A DNA stretch of 64,000 nt from positions 1,717,501 to 1,781,500 of the forward strand of contig NZ_CP086610.1 in NCBI RefSeq assembly GCF_020883495.1, written 5' to 3'. This stretch comes from Shinella zoogloeoides (GTDB lineage: Bacteria; Pseudomonadota; Alphaproteobacteria; Rhizobiales; Rhizobiaceae). This document shows, piece after piece, positions 1 to 8,506 of this stretch (positions are counted from its first letter, which is position 1; every line of letters begins with the position of its first letter). A program made the position numbers and the translations under genes. Under the pieces are notes generated by a model, which saw only the letters and a list, made by a program, of their open reading frames with translations, was not told the origin of the DNA and did not search any database.

Positions 1-685
1 CCCGCCCCTCCGAGGCGATCATGCCGCCCTGATCGTAGGGAATGCCGGCATGGGCCTCGACCCACTGGTCGATCAGCGTGTTGCCCGGCCCGCTGTCGAA
101 GGCGACGATATCGCCGCCGCTGCCGATGAAGGTGAGATTGGAGATGCCGCCGATATTGACTAAGACGACGGCCTTGCCGGCGGACCGGGAGAGGCCGGCG
201 GCAAGCGCCGCGTGATAGGCGGGGATGAGCGGCGCGCCCTGCCCGCCATGCACCATGTCGTTCGCCCGCATGTCGTAGACGGTATCGATGCCGGTTTCCC
301 GGGCGAGAAGCGCGCCGTCGCCCAATTGGACGGTCAGCGCCTCGTCGGGCCGGTGCAGCACCGTCTGGCCGTGAAAGCCGATGACGTCGATATCGGAAGG
401 CGCAAGGTCGTTTTCCGCAAGGAATGCCCGCACCGCCTCGGCATGACGAAGGGTCAGCTCCCGCTCGATCCCGGCAAGATCACCCGGCCGCTCGTCCCGC
501 TTGCCGATTGCCTTGGCCGTTTCCAGCGCGGCCTGCAGCCGGCGGCGAAAGGCGGCGTCGTAGGGCCGCCCCATGGAAGGACCGCGTTCCACCACGGCTT
601 CGCCATCCGTGCGCACCAGCGCCACGTCGATGCCGTCGAGGCTCGTGCCGCTCATCAGACCGATCGCCGTCCGCATAACCGTCAT
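1..685 (-). CDS. anmK: Anhydro-N-acetylmuramic acid kinase (3' end missing)
   Basis: AnmK phosphorylates 1,6-anhydro-MurNAc recovered from cell-wall turnover to MurNAc-6-phosphate in the cytoplasm, using ATP. About 228 residues are visible and the family is usually near 370, so the C-terminal part lies beyond the left edge. Read on the minus strand, the protein begins [18 protein letters not shown], which is the family's N-terminal phosphate-binding signature. GFHGQTV, QLGDG, the [12 protein letters not shown] segment, NIGGISNLT and FDSGPGN follow in the expected order. A second in-frame ATG three codons in (676) is an equally possible start. The gene is divergent from tyrS across about 90 bp. 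Confidence 0.93.
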   Translation of the reverse strand, partial: MTVMRTAIGLMSGTSLDGIDVALVRTDGEAVVERGPSMGRPYDAAFRRRLQAALETAKAIGKRDERPGDLAGIERELTLRHAEAVRAFLAENDLAPSDIDVIGFHGQTVLHRPDEALTVQLGDGALLARETGIDTVYDMRANDMVHGGQGAPLIPAYHAALAAGLSRSAGKAVVLVNIGGISNLTFIGSGGDIVAFDSGPGNTLIDQWVEAHAGIPYDQGGMIASEGR

Positions 686-776
686 TCCATCTGCTCCAGA
701 CTCACTTTTGGAGTGATCATGTCCGCTAAAGATGATAAACGCCGCCCCGAAACAATCCCACCAGAGAAGACAGGCC

Positions 777-2030
777 ATGTCCGAATTCAAATCCGATTTC
801 CTTCGCACGCTCAAGGAGCGCGGCTTCATCCACCAGATTTCCGATGAAACCGGCCTCGACGACCTCCTCGCCAAGGAAACCGTGACGGCCTATATCGGCT
901 TCGACCCGACGGCGCCCAGCCTTCATGCCGGCGGCCTCATCCAGATCATGATGCTGCATTGGTTCCAGCAGACCGGCCATCGGCCGATCTCGCTGATGGG
1001 CGGCGGCACCGGCATGGTCGGCGACCCGTCGTTCAAGGACGAGGCGCGCCAGCTCCTGACGCCGGACACGCTGAACGCCAACATCGCCGGCATCAAGAAG
1101 GTCTTCTCCAACTACCTGACCTATGGCGACGGCGCGAAGGACGCGCTGATGATCAACAATGCCGACTGGCTGCTCGGCATCAACTACCTCGAATTCCTGC
1201 GCGATGTCGGCCGGCATTTCTCGGTCAACCGGATGCTGGCCTTCGACAGCGTGAAGACGCGGCTGGAACGGGAGCATTCCCTGTCCTTCCTCGAATTCAA
1301 CTACATGATCCTCCAGGCCTACGACTTCGTCGAACTGTCGAAGCGCCACGGCTGCCGCCTGCAGATGGGCGGCTCGGACCAGTGGGGCAACATCATCAAC
1401 GGCATCGACCTCGGCCACCGCATGGGCACGCCGCAGCTCTATGCCCTCACCTCGCCGCTGCTGACCACGTCCTCCGGCGCCAAGATGGGCAAGTCGCTCT
1501 CCGGCGCCGTCTGGCTGAACCCGGAAATGCTGTCGGCCTACGACTTCTGGCAGTACTGGCGCAACACGGAAGACGCGGACGTCTCGCGCTTCCTCAAGCT
1601 CTACACGACGCTGCCGATGAACGAGATCGCCCGCCTTTCCGCGCTCGGCGGAGCCGAGATCAACGAGGTGAAGAAGATCCTCGCGACGGAAGTGACGGCC
1701 ATGCTGCACGGCCGGCAGGCCGCCGAACAGGCCGCCGAAACCGCCCGCAAGACCTTCGAGGAAGGCGCAATCGCCGAAAACCTGCCGTCGGTCGATGTCT
1801 CAACCGCTGAACTGGAAGCCGGCATCGGCCTGCTGACGCTCGTCGTGAAGGCCGGCCTTGCCGCCTCCAACGGCGAAGCACGCCGCCACGTCCAGGGCGG
1901 CGCGGTGCGTATCAACGACGTCGCGGTCTCCGACGAGCGCCGCGCCATCGGCACCGCCGACGTTTCCGCCGATGGCGTGATCAAGCTGTCGCTCGGCAAG
2001 AAGAAGCACATCCTCGTGCGTCCGGCCTGA
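777..2030 (+). CDS. tyrS: Tyrosyl-tRNA synthetase
   Basis: Class I aminoacyl-tRNA synthetase that charges tRNA-Tyr with tyrosine. The 417-residue length is typical. The Rossmann catalytic domain carries the first signature as H50-A-G-G53 after GFDPTAPSL, the [10 protein letters not shown] tyrosine/adenylate loop near 196-205, and KMGKS at 236-240. An S4 RNA-binding domain ends the protein (about 350-410). The start at MSEFKSDF is preferred over an upstream in-frame ATG at 732 because an AGAGAAG stretch precedes it at suitable distance. The last residue of the HIGH motif is Gly instead of His; I recall this variant from related rhizobia but could not check. A strong terminator follows the stop. 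Confidence 0.97.
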   Translation: MSEFKSDFLRTLKERGFIHQISDETGLDDLLAKETVTAYIGFDPTAPSLHAGGLIQIMMLHWFQQTGHRPISLMGGGTGMVGDPSFKDEARQLLTPDTLNANIAGIKKVFSNYLTYGDGAKDALMINNADWLLGINYLEFLRDVGRHFSVNRMLAFDSVKTRLEREHSLSFLEFNYMILQAYDFVELSKRHGCRLQMGGSDQWGNIINGIDLGHRMGTPQLYALTSPLLTTSSGAKMGKSLSGAVWLNPEMLSAYDFWQYWRNTEDADVSRFLKLYTTLPMNEIARLSALGGAEINEVKKILATEVTAMLHGRQAAEQAAETARKTFEEGAIAENLPSVDVSTAELEAGIGLLTLVVKAGLAASNGEARRHVQGGAVRINDVAVSDERRAIGTADVSADGVIKLSLGKKKHILVRPA

Positions 2031-2055
2031 GCCTCGCAACGATCATGAAAAATTG

Positions 2056-2079
2056 AGGCCGCCTCCGGGCGGCCTTTTT
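2056..2079 (+). terminator. Rho-independent terminator after tyrS
   Basis: An 8-bp GC-rich stem (AGGCCGCC / GGCGGCCT) with a 4-base loop runs straight into TTTTT, 26 bp after the tyrS stop. It touches the stop codon of the convergent AsmA-like gene and may also serve that strand. Confidence 0.85.
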
Positions 2080-5000
2080 CATTGAAACTCGAAGATATTG
2101 CGGAAGACGCCGGGGGCGATGATCGACAGCGGGTTGATGGTGAGGTTCGGCTTGTCGAAGGGACCGGAAAGCTTGAAGGTGATGCCGATCAGGCCGCGGT
2201 CGTTACCGTTGCCGAGGATCAGGCCGATCAGCGGGAGTTCGGCAAAGAGCCGGTTGAGGCCGTAGGCGGGCATGAAGGTGCCGGTCATTTCCGTCTGGCC
2301 GCTCGCATCGCGCACCGTGCCCTGGAAGGTGGCGCCAACCATGTCGCCGCGCACCACGCCGTTGGCGAGGCTGAGCGCGCCGCCGCCCGCGCGAACCTGC
2401 GCGAAGCCGCGCGAGAACTTCACCGCGCTGACGTCGATCTCGCGGCGCACGGCGTCGTTGAGGCTGCGTCCGCCATCCCCGGCAGGCGTCGATACCAGCG
2501 AGCGGAGCCGCTCTTCGCCGACAAGCGAGAAGTTGCGGATATCGACCGAGCCGAGCCAGCCGTCATCCGCCTCGCGCAGCCGGACATTGAGGAGCCCCCC
2601 CTGCATATGACGGTAGACATCCGCGAACCGCGCGACCGCGCCGGCATCGCCGCTGGTCAACTGGATGACGCCGCCGCCGTCCCGCGCAAGCTGCCCCACC
2701 ACCGGCGCACCGCCGGATGTCATGGCCGAGAGGTCGAGCGCCGAGATGCGCCCGCCGGCCGTGGCGTAGCGGAAAGCGACATTGGCAAGGCTCTCGCCGT
2801 TGAAGCCGACCGCACGCGCAAGATTGGCCTCGACCGTCATCCCCTGCTTGCCGGCTCCTGAGCCGGCGCTGCCGCCCGTCTGGTTCTTGAGGCGCGCCAG
2901 CACCTGGCGGATATCGGCGGCCTCACCATCGGCCACCACAGAATACCCCGCCTTGCCGCGCGCGATCTTCAGCCGGAACCGGTCGTTGGCCGAAAGCCGC
3001 ACCGTGGAGAAATTCGCCGAATCGAGCGCCGCGCCGCGGAAGGCAAGATCGCCCGAAACGCTGAAACCGTCGCCGGCAAAGCGGAAATCGGAGATGCGCG
3101 TGACACCGTCGCCGGTCTCCGCCGTCAGCGTCACCTTGCCGCCGATGCCCGCGCCCTTCGTCCAGCCGATCCACGGAATGGAGACGGCCGCGCCGGTGAC
3201 ATCGGCCTCCACGGTCCTCGGCCCGTCGCCTTCCTGCTCCAGCCGCACGTCGATCTCGCCCTCCAGCACGTCCTCCAGCCCCGGAAGCAGCTTGCGGCGA
3301 TCCCGGTTGTCGAGCGTGCCGGACAGGGTCGTCCTGCGCGGGATATCGGATGTCTTGTCGACGGGCTGGATCAGTTCGAGATTGAGCGTCACGCCGTCTA
3401 TGTTCGCCTTGGCGTCGAGATCGGCCATCTTCGGATCGATGGCCAGCAGGCCGCGCAGGCCGGTTACCGTGCGCCCGGCAATGGGCTTGCGCACATCCAC
3501 GTCGTCCAGCGTCAGGGCCGCGGTCCATTGCGGCGGCGGCGGATTGTGCGCGGCGACGATGCCGAAATGCGCCTTCACCTTCGCCTGCACCTGCCCGTTG
3601 AAATCCTCCGGCACGAAGCCCGTCGCCGGAAGCGCGCGGATAGGACGGTAGGTGACCAGCTCGGCGATGGCGTCGGCATTGCCGGCGACGTCGATATCCA
3701 TGTCCGCCATCAGCGGCTTTTCGTAGTTGCTGGGCAGGACGAAGGTGCCGCCGGTCAGCGCAACGGTGCGTCCCGAGGGGAAATAGGCCGTGCCGCCGGT
3801 GATGCCGATCTCCGTGACGGGGCCGCGCAGGCGGAACGTCCCGGAGGTATCGCGCAGCGGCGGTATCTCCCCGGCGACGTTCATGCGCGCGCCCTCGATA
3901 TCGAAGTCGATCTTCAGCTCGTCCGCCGTCAGGCGCATCGGCACGCCCGGCACGCGCTCGCGCCCCTCGGCAAGGTAGAATTCGATGCGGCCATTGGTGA
4001 CGGTGCCGCCAAAAATGTTGCGGATGACCCAGCTTCGCGCCGTCTTGGCCAGCCAGAAGGGCCAGAACTGCTTGACCGCGGCCGATTGCAGCTTGCTGGC
4101 GATCATCACGAAGCTCACCTCCGGCTCGCGTTCGCCGAAGCGCATGGCGAGCGAGCCGGCGACATTGCCCTTCTCGCTCGAAACAGCCATTTCCTCGAAA
4201 TGCAGGCTCTTCGTCGCCGGCAGGTAGTAGCCGTTGACCTTGGCGTCGAAGCGGATCGGATCCTCCGTGGAATCGACCGGCCGGCTGATGGCGTTGCTGA
4301 AGAGCAGCTCGATGGCGAATCCCTTGTCCGGCTTGTCGGAAATCCGGTCGAGATCGACAAGACCGCCGGTAAAGGGAAAATGCGACTGGCCGACGCTGGC
4401 ATTCGTCGAGACCAGCTCGATGGACCCCTTGTCGAAATTGTAGCTCGCCTTCACCGAGGAGGGACGAAGCTCCGCCGCGATCCCGTCGCCATAGACCGCG
4501 CCGGCAGCGAAACTGAAATCGGCGGACAGTTCGGGTGCCGCTCCCTCGATCTCCCGCCGCGCGCCGACCGAGATATCGACCGTCGTGTCGAGCCCCGCGT
4601 GAACCGCCCCTTCCGGCGTATGGCTGAGCAGGAAATCGCCGAGGGCGACGTTGCGGATCGTGCCCTCCATCGCGCGGACGGCGTCGCCGCCGGTCCTTGC
4701 CACCAGGTCGATTGCGCCCTCCCGCCCGTCGAGCGAGAACGTGCCCTCGATCCCCATGGTGCCTTCCCTGTCGCGGGAGAACTGGAGACTGGTGATGGAC
4801 AGCAGGACAGGCCGCCCGCCCGCTCCCTGGAAGGTCGCGCCCAGATCGGAAATGCTGACGGTCTGCATGCCGTTGGCGTCGATCAGGCGGTCGATGCCGT
4901 CCAGCCGCTCGAAAGTGGTCTCCAGATAGTCCGGCATGTCCGAGATGCGCAGGGACGCAAGGTCGAGCGGCCTGCTCTTGGGCAGGAGCGTCGCATTGAA

Positions 5001-5471
5001 CATGACGCCCTCCACATCGAGCCGTGAAACGGCGATATGGCCGGTAACAAGCGCCACGGGATCGAGCACGATGCCGACCGCCTCGGTCGTCGCCAGTTCC
5101 TTGCCCGATTCGACCTCGACGATCCGCACGTCCTCCGCCTTGAGGGCAAAGCCGTTGAGGCCGGAAAGACGCAGCACCGTATGGTCGACCGACGCGCGAT
5201 AGCGCGGCCCCAGCCCCTGGTTGAGCGCAGCAACGGCGCGGGCATTGAGCGTGCTGTCGAAAAGCCCGGTCTCGACGAGACCGATGACGAGGGCGCCGAG
5301 GAACAGGACGAGCGCGACGGCGGCGGCGGCGATGCGGAAGAGAATGCCGGCGCGGCTCGCCTGCGCGGCATGCAGGACGATAGGTTCGTGGGCCTGCGCG
5401 GAAGGCAGGGCATGCAGCGGAACGATGTCCTTTCTGCGGAACACGACCTTGTCGCCGCGGATTTCCTCCAT
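2079..5471 (-). CDS. AsmA/YhdP-like large envelope protein (DUF3971 type)
   Basis: A protein of 1130 residues. After a cytoplasmic N-terminus of about 40 residues there is one membrane segment (about 42-65, rich in A, V, L and G). The rest is a long periplasmic region of repeated short beta-rich segments. The C-terminus has the AsmA-like pattern of a low-complexity beta domain ending FKLSGPFDKPNLTINPLS followed by a short tail. Proteins of this class (YhdP, TamB, AsmA) are thought to form bridge-like grooves for phospholipid transport between inner and outer membrane; that role is inferred from the family. The start at MEEIRGDK is chosen because AGAGGAAA lies upstream and the longer frame would run into the divergent bcp gene. 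Confidence 0.8.
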   Translation of the reverse strand: MEEIRGDKVVFRRKDIVPLHALPSAQAHEPIVLHAAQASRAGILFRIAAAAVALVLFLGALVIGLVETGLFDSTLNARAVAALNQGLGPRYRASVDHTVLRLSGLNGFALKAEDVRIVEVESGKELATTEAVGIVLDPVALVTGHIAVSRLDVEGVMFNATLLPKSRPLDLASLRISDMPDYLETTFERLDGIDRLIDANGMQTVSISDLGATFQGAGGRPVLLSITSLQFSRDREGTMGIEGTFSLDGREGAIDLVARTGGDAVRAMEGTIRNVALGDFLLSHTPEGAVHAGLDTTVDISVGARREIEGAAPELSADFSFAAGAVYGDGIAAELRPSSVKASYNFDKGSIELVSTNASVGQSHFPFTGGLVDLDRISDKPDKGFAIELLFSNAISRPVDSTEDPIRFDAKVNGYYLPATKSLHFEEMAVSSEKGNVAGSLAMRFGEREPEVSFVMIASKLQSAAVKQFWPFWLAKTARSWVIRNIFGGTVTNGRIEFYLAEGRERVPGVPMRLTADELKIDFDIEGARMNVAGEIPPLRDTSGTFRLRGPVTEIGITGGTAYFPSGRTVALTGGTFVLPSNYEKPLMADMDIDVAGNADAIAELVTYRPIRALPATGFVPEDFNGQVQAKVKAHFGIVAAHNPPPPQWTAALTLDDVDVRKPIAGRTVTGLRGLLAIDPKMADLDAKANIDGVTLNLELIQPVDKTSDIPRRTTLSGTLDNRDRRKLLPGLEDVLEGEIDVRLEQEGDGPRTVEADVTGAAVSIPWIGWTKGAGIGGKVTLTAETGDGVTRISDFRFAGDGFSVSGDLAFRGAALDSANFSTVRLSANDRFRLKIARGKAGYSVVADGEAADIRQVLARLKNQTGGSAGSGAGKQGMTVEANLARAVGFNGESLANVAFRYATAGGRISALDLSAMTSGGAPVVGQLARDGGGVIQLTSGDAGAVARFADVYRHMQGGLLNVRLREADDGWLGSVDIRNFSLVGEERLRSLVSTPAGDGGRSLNDAVRREIDVSAVKFSRGFAQVRAGGGALSLANGVVRGDMVGATFQGTVRDASGQTEMTGTFMPAYGLNRLFAELPLIGLILGNGNDRGLIGITFKLSGPFDKPNLTINPLSIIAPGVFRNIFEFQ

Positions 5472-5619
5472 CTCGCGTCCGTTTCCTCTGCCCTTGCGCC
5501 GCGTTATCCCACGAAATCGCCGCCAGCCATCCGCTCGCCGCTGGACGATTCTGCCTGCCACTATATATGCGGGAAGCCGGGTCCTTGACTCAAAAAGCCG
5601 GCCAAAGAAAGGAAATCCC

Positions 5620-6087
5620 ATGGCAGAACTGGCCCCGGGCGTCGAAGCTCCGGATTTCACCCTTCCGCGCGACGGCGGCGGCACGCTTTCGCTGTCCGGT
5701 TTTCGCGGCCGTCCCGTCGTACTCTTCTTCTATCCCAAGGACGACACGGAAGGCTGCGCGACGGAAGCCAAGGATTTCACCGCAGCGAAGGCCGATTTCG
5801 ACGCAGCGGGCGTTGCGCTCGTCGGCCTTTCGCCCGATCCCGTGAAGAAGCACGACAAGTTCGTCAAGAAACACGATCTCGGCGTGCCGCTCGCCTCGGA
5901 TGAAGGCCTCCAGACGCTGGAAGCCTATGGCGTATGGAAAGAAAAAAGCATGTACGGCCGCACCTATATGGGCGTGGAGCGCACGACCATGCTCATCGAC
6001 GCGAATGGCAGGATCGCCGAAATCTGGCCGAAGGTGAAGGTCAAGGGCCATGTCGAGGCCGTGCTTGAAGCTGCCAGAAAACTTTAA
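5620..6087 (+). CDS. bcp: Bcp/PrxQ-type thioredoxin-dependent peroxiredoxin
   Basis: Reduces hydrogen peroxide and organic hydroperoxides in the cytoplasm. The 155-residue protein has the PrxQ fold order: APDFTLPRDGG, then FFYPKDDTEGCATEA with the peroxidatic Cys at 46, and the conserved Arg in GVERTTMLID. The resolving Cys usually five residues later is replaced by Lys51, and the protein has no other cysteine, so it must act as a 1-Cys enzyme recycled by an external thiol. The start has GAAAGGAAAT upstream. The 148-bp gap to the divergent AsmA-like gene holds a possible promoter (CTGGAC, 17 bp, TATATG at about 5541-5569). A ferritin-like gene follows 25 bp downstream, probably co-transcribed. 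Confidence 0.93.
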   Translation: MAELAPGVEAPDFTLPRDGGGTLSLSGFRGRPVVLFFYPKDDTEGCATEAKDFTAAKADFDAAGVALVGLSPDPVKKHDKFVKKHDLGVPLASDEGLQTLEAYGVWKEKSMYGRTYMGVERTTMLIDANGRIAEIWPKVKVKGHVEAVLEAARKL

Positions 6088-6112
6088 AGACACCTGACAA
6101 GGCATTGCGATA

Positions 6113-6937
6113 ATGGAATTACCGCATATCGAAAGCCTGCGCGGCGGCGCAACGGCGGCCATCATCGCCGCCGACCTCGACCTGAAGACGGCGCTGGCGC
6201 AGGAGACGGCGCGGCGCTGGTTCGCCCGCACCCTCTCGATGCGCTCGCCGCGCGACCCCGCGCTGCCGCCCCGGCCCGGCCGCCCGGAGAAGCCGGAACT
6301 CATTCCGCCAAAGCATATGAAGAAGCGCTCGCTGCACACGCTGAAGGGCCGTATCGCGCTTCTCCACGCCCTCGCCCACATCGAGCTGAACGCCGTGGAC
6401 CTCGCGCTCGATATCGTCGCGCGTTTCACCACCGAGCGCGTGCCGCATTCCTTCTTCGACGGCTGGATGCAGGTCGCCTTCGAGGAGGCCAAGCACTTTC
6501 GCCTGGTGCGCGAGCGCCTGCGCGACCTCGGCGCGGACTACGGCGACGTTCCCGCCCATGACGGGCTGTGGCAGGCGGCGCATGACACGCGCAACGACCT
6601 GACCGCGCGCCTTGCCGTGGTGCCGCTGATCCTGGAGGCGCGCGGCCTCGACGTAACGCCCGCCCTGCAGGCGAAGATGCGCGAGACCGGAGACCACGCC
6701 AGCGCCGAAGTGCTCGACATCATCTACAACGACGAGAAAGGCCATGTGGCGGTGGGCGCCAAGTGGTTCCGCTTCCTCTGCGCCCGCGAGAAGAAGGACC
6801 CGGCCGCCACGTTCAAGGACCTCGTCCGCAGCAATTTCCGCAGCCCGCTGAAGCCGCCCTTCAACGATGTCGCCCGGGCCGAAGCCGGCCTGACGCCCTC
6901 CTTCTACCGTTCGCTCGTCTCCGTGAGTCAGAGCTGA
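6113..6937 (+). CDS. Ferritin-like DUF455 protein
   Basis: A 274-residue protein recognised as the DUF455 branch of the ferritin-like superfamily. Conserved metal-ligand-type residues fall in helices in the expected spacing: HIELNAVDLA near 89-98, FEEAKHF near 123-129, and a C-terminal NDEKGHV segment. This suggests a di-iron or similar centre in a four-helix bundle. The substrate is not known. Its position directly after bcp hints at a link to oxidative stress or iron handling, which is inference. The N-terminal 60 residues are proline-rich between two helices. No signal peptide is seen, so it is probably cytoplasmic. Confidence 0.82.
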   Translation: MELPHIESLRGGATAAIIAADLDLKTALAQETARRWFARTLSMRSPRDPALPPRPGRPEKPELIPPKHMKKRSLHTLKGRIALLHALAHIELNAVDLALDIVARFTTERVPHSFFDGWMQVAFEEAKHFRLVRERLRDLGADYGDVPAHDGLWQAAHDTRNDLTARLAVVPLILEARGLDVTPALQAKMRETGDHASAEVLDIIYNDEKGHVAVGAKWFRFLCAREKKDPAATFKDLVRSNFRSPLKPPFNDVARAEAGLTPSFYRSLVSVSQS

Positions 6938-7034
6938 TATTTCGCGGCGGAATCGCACAACTCAAGGCTTTGTTAACCCTAACAATGTGTAATCCTCCCA
7001 TACGAGACCAGCAGAATCGGTCGGGGAGTCATCG

Positions 7035-8315
7035 GTGGCGGAGCGTTCTGAAAACCGCGTCTTTGGAAAGCGTGCGCAGCAGCATGTCGTGATTCTGGCA
7101 AGCGGCGACAAAATCCGCCACATGACCGTCCGACCGTGGATGGTCGCGGTCGGCTTCTGCTTTGCCGGCATGTTCACGGTCGGCTATCTCGCCGCAACAT
7201 CCTACCTCGTGCTGCGCGACGACCTGATCGGCGCCACCATGGCGCGCCAGGCCCGCATGCAGCACGACTACGAGGATCGCATCTCCGCGCTGCGCGCCCA
7301 GGTCGACCGCGTCACCAGCCGCCAGCTCCTCGACCAGCAGGTCGTCGAGGGCAAGGTGGAGAAGCTGATGCAGCAGCAACTCGCCCTCTCCGAACGCCAC
7401 GGCAAGCTCGACGCGCTGCTCAACCGCGCGGAAGGCAGCGGCGTGGACACCCCGGACACTATCCCCCTGCCCGACGAAAAGCCGCCGATCGGCGAACGCC
7501 GCGCCGATGCCGCCGGCGCAATCGACGCCATCATGGGCATCGCGCCGCAAAAGACGACGCAGCTCGCCTATGCCGCAACGGGCGAATCGGTCGCCGACCG
7601 GGCCGACCGTCTGTTTTCCCGCGTCACCCTGTCGCTCAAGGGCCTCGAACACGAACAATTGAACCGCATCCAGTCCCTGACGGCCGGCGCGTCGGAGCAG
7701 GCGGACGCCATTCAGGCCATCCTGCGCCGCACCGGCTTCGAGGTCGCCGAGGGCGCTGCGCCCGAAACCGAATCGGATACGGCCATGGGCGGCCCGTTCG
7801 TGGAGCCGATGGACCCCAGCGATCCCTTCGACGCCTCGATCAACGATCTCGACCTTGCGCTGGAGCGCCTCGACACCGCTCGCCGCACCGCGCGAAAACT
7901 GCCCTTCGGCAATCCTTCGCCGCAAAGCAGCATCACCAGCCGCTTCGGCAACCGCACAGACCCGTTCCTCGGACGCCTGGCGCTGCATGCCGGCATCGAT
8001 TTCCGCGTCTCGACGGGCACGCAGGTCCGCTCGACCGGCGCGGGCACGGTGGTCGTCGCCGGGCGCAACGGCGGCTACGGCAACATGGTCGAGATCGACC
8101 ATGGCAACGGCCTGACGACGCGCTACGCCCATCTTTCCCGGGTTCTCGTCAAGGTCGGCGACCATCTGGAAGCCGCCGATCCGGTCGGCCTTTCCGGCAC
8201 GACGGGCCGCTCGACCGGGCCGCACCTGCACTACGAGGTGCGCCGTAACGGCAAGGCGGTCGACCCCATGCGCTTCCTCACCGCGGGCATGAAACTGACC
8301 ACCTACATGGATTGA
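7035..8315 (+). CDS. M23 family metallopeptidase (peptidoglycan DD-endopeptidase-like)
   Basis: Membrane-anchored cell-wall hydrolase of 426 residues. A short cytoplasmic tail precedes one membrane helix (about 36-60). A periplasmic coiled-coil segment (about 62-130) and an acidic linker lead to the LytM-type Zn-peptidase domain. The Zn ligands are visible as H317-A-G-I-D321 and H396-L-H398, with the GYGN and YAHLS motifs between. All ligands are present, so it is probably an active endopeptidase rather than an EnvC-like activator. Translation starts at GTG with GGGGAG seven bases upstream. It could be a cell-growth or division hydrolase of the kind described in other rhizobia; the exact orthologue is uncertain. 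Confidence 0.88.
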   Translation: MAERSENRVFGKRAQQHVVILASGDKIRHMTVRPWMVAVGFCFAGMFTVGYLAATSYLVLRDDLIGATMARQARMQHDYEDRISALRAQVDRVTSRQLLDQQVVEGKVEKLMQQQLALSERHGKLDALLNRAEGSGVDTPDTIPLPDEKPPIGERRADAAGAIDAIMGIAPQKTTQLAYAATGESVADRADRLFSRVTLSLKGLEHEQLNRIQSLTAGASEQADAIQAILRRTGFEVAEGAAPETESDTAMGGPFVEPMDPSDPFDASINDLDLALERLDTARRTARKLPFGNPSPQSSITSRFGNRTDPFLGRLALHAGIDFRVSTGTQVRSTGAGTVVVAGRNGGYGNMVEIDHGNGLTTRYAHLSRVLVKVGDHLEAADPVGLSGTTGRSTGPHLHYEVRRNGKAVDPMRFLTAGMKLTTYMD

Positions 8316-8352
8316 CGTAACGCAAGGCGAGAGGCCTTCCCGCGCCCAAATC

Positions 8353-8388
8353 ATCCCTCAGGCGCTTCAAATCGCTGAGGGATTTACC
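8353..8388 (+). terminator. Probable terminator after the M23 gene
   Basis: ATCCCTCAG and CTGAGGGAT form a 9-bp stem around a 13-base loop, followed by TTTACC. The T-run is short, so this is a moderate call. Confidence 0.45.
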
Positions 8389-8404
8389 AAATTCGCTGAT
8401 TTCC

Positions 8405-8433
8405 TTGACTTTCCGGCACTTTCGGCATATCTG
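8405..8433 (+). promoter_or_regulatory. Candidate sigma-70 promoter for the RNA helicase gene
   Basis: TTGACT and TATCTG are separated by exactly 17 bp, about 75 bp upstream of the helicase start. The -35 is good and the -10 weak. Confidence 0.38.
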
Positions 8434-8506
8434 CGCTGCATCCTCGCGGCAACTTGGCCGCTAACTCATTGCGTTCGCAAGAACCGAAACGGAAACAGTT
8501 TTCCCT

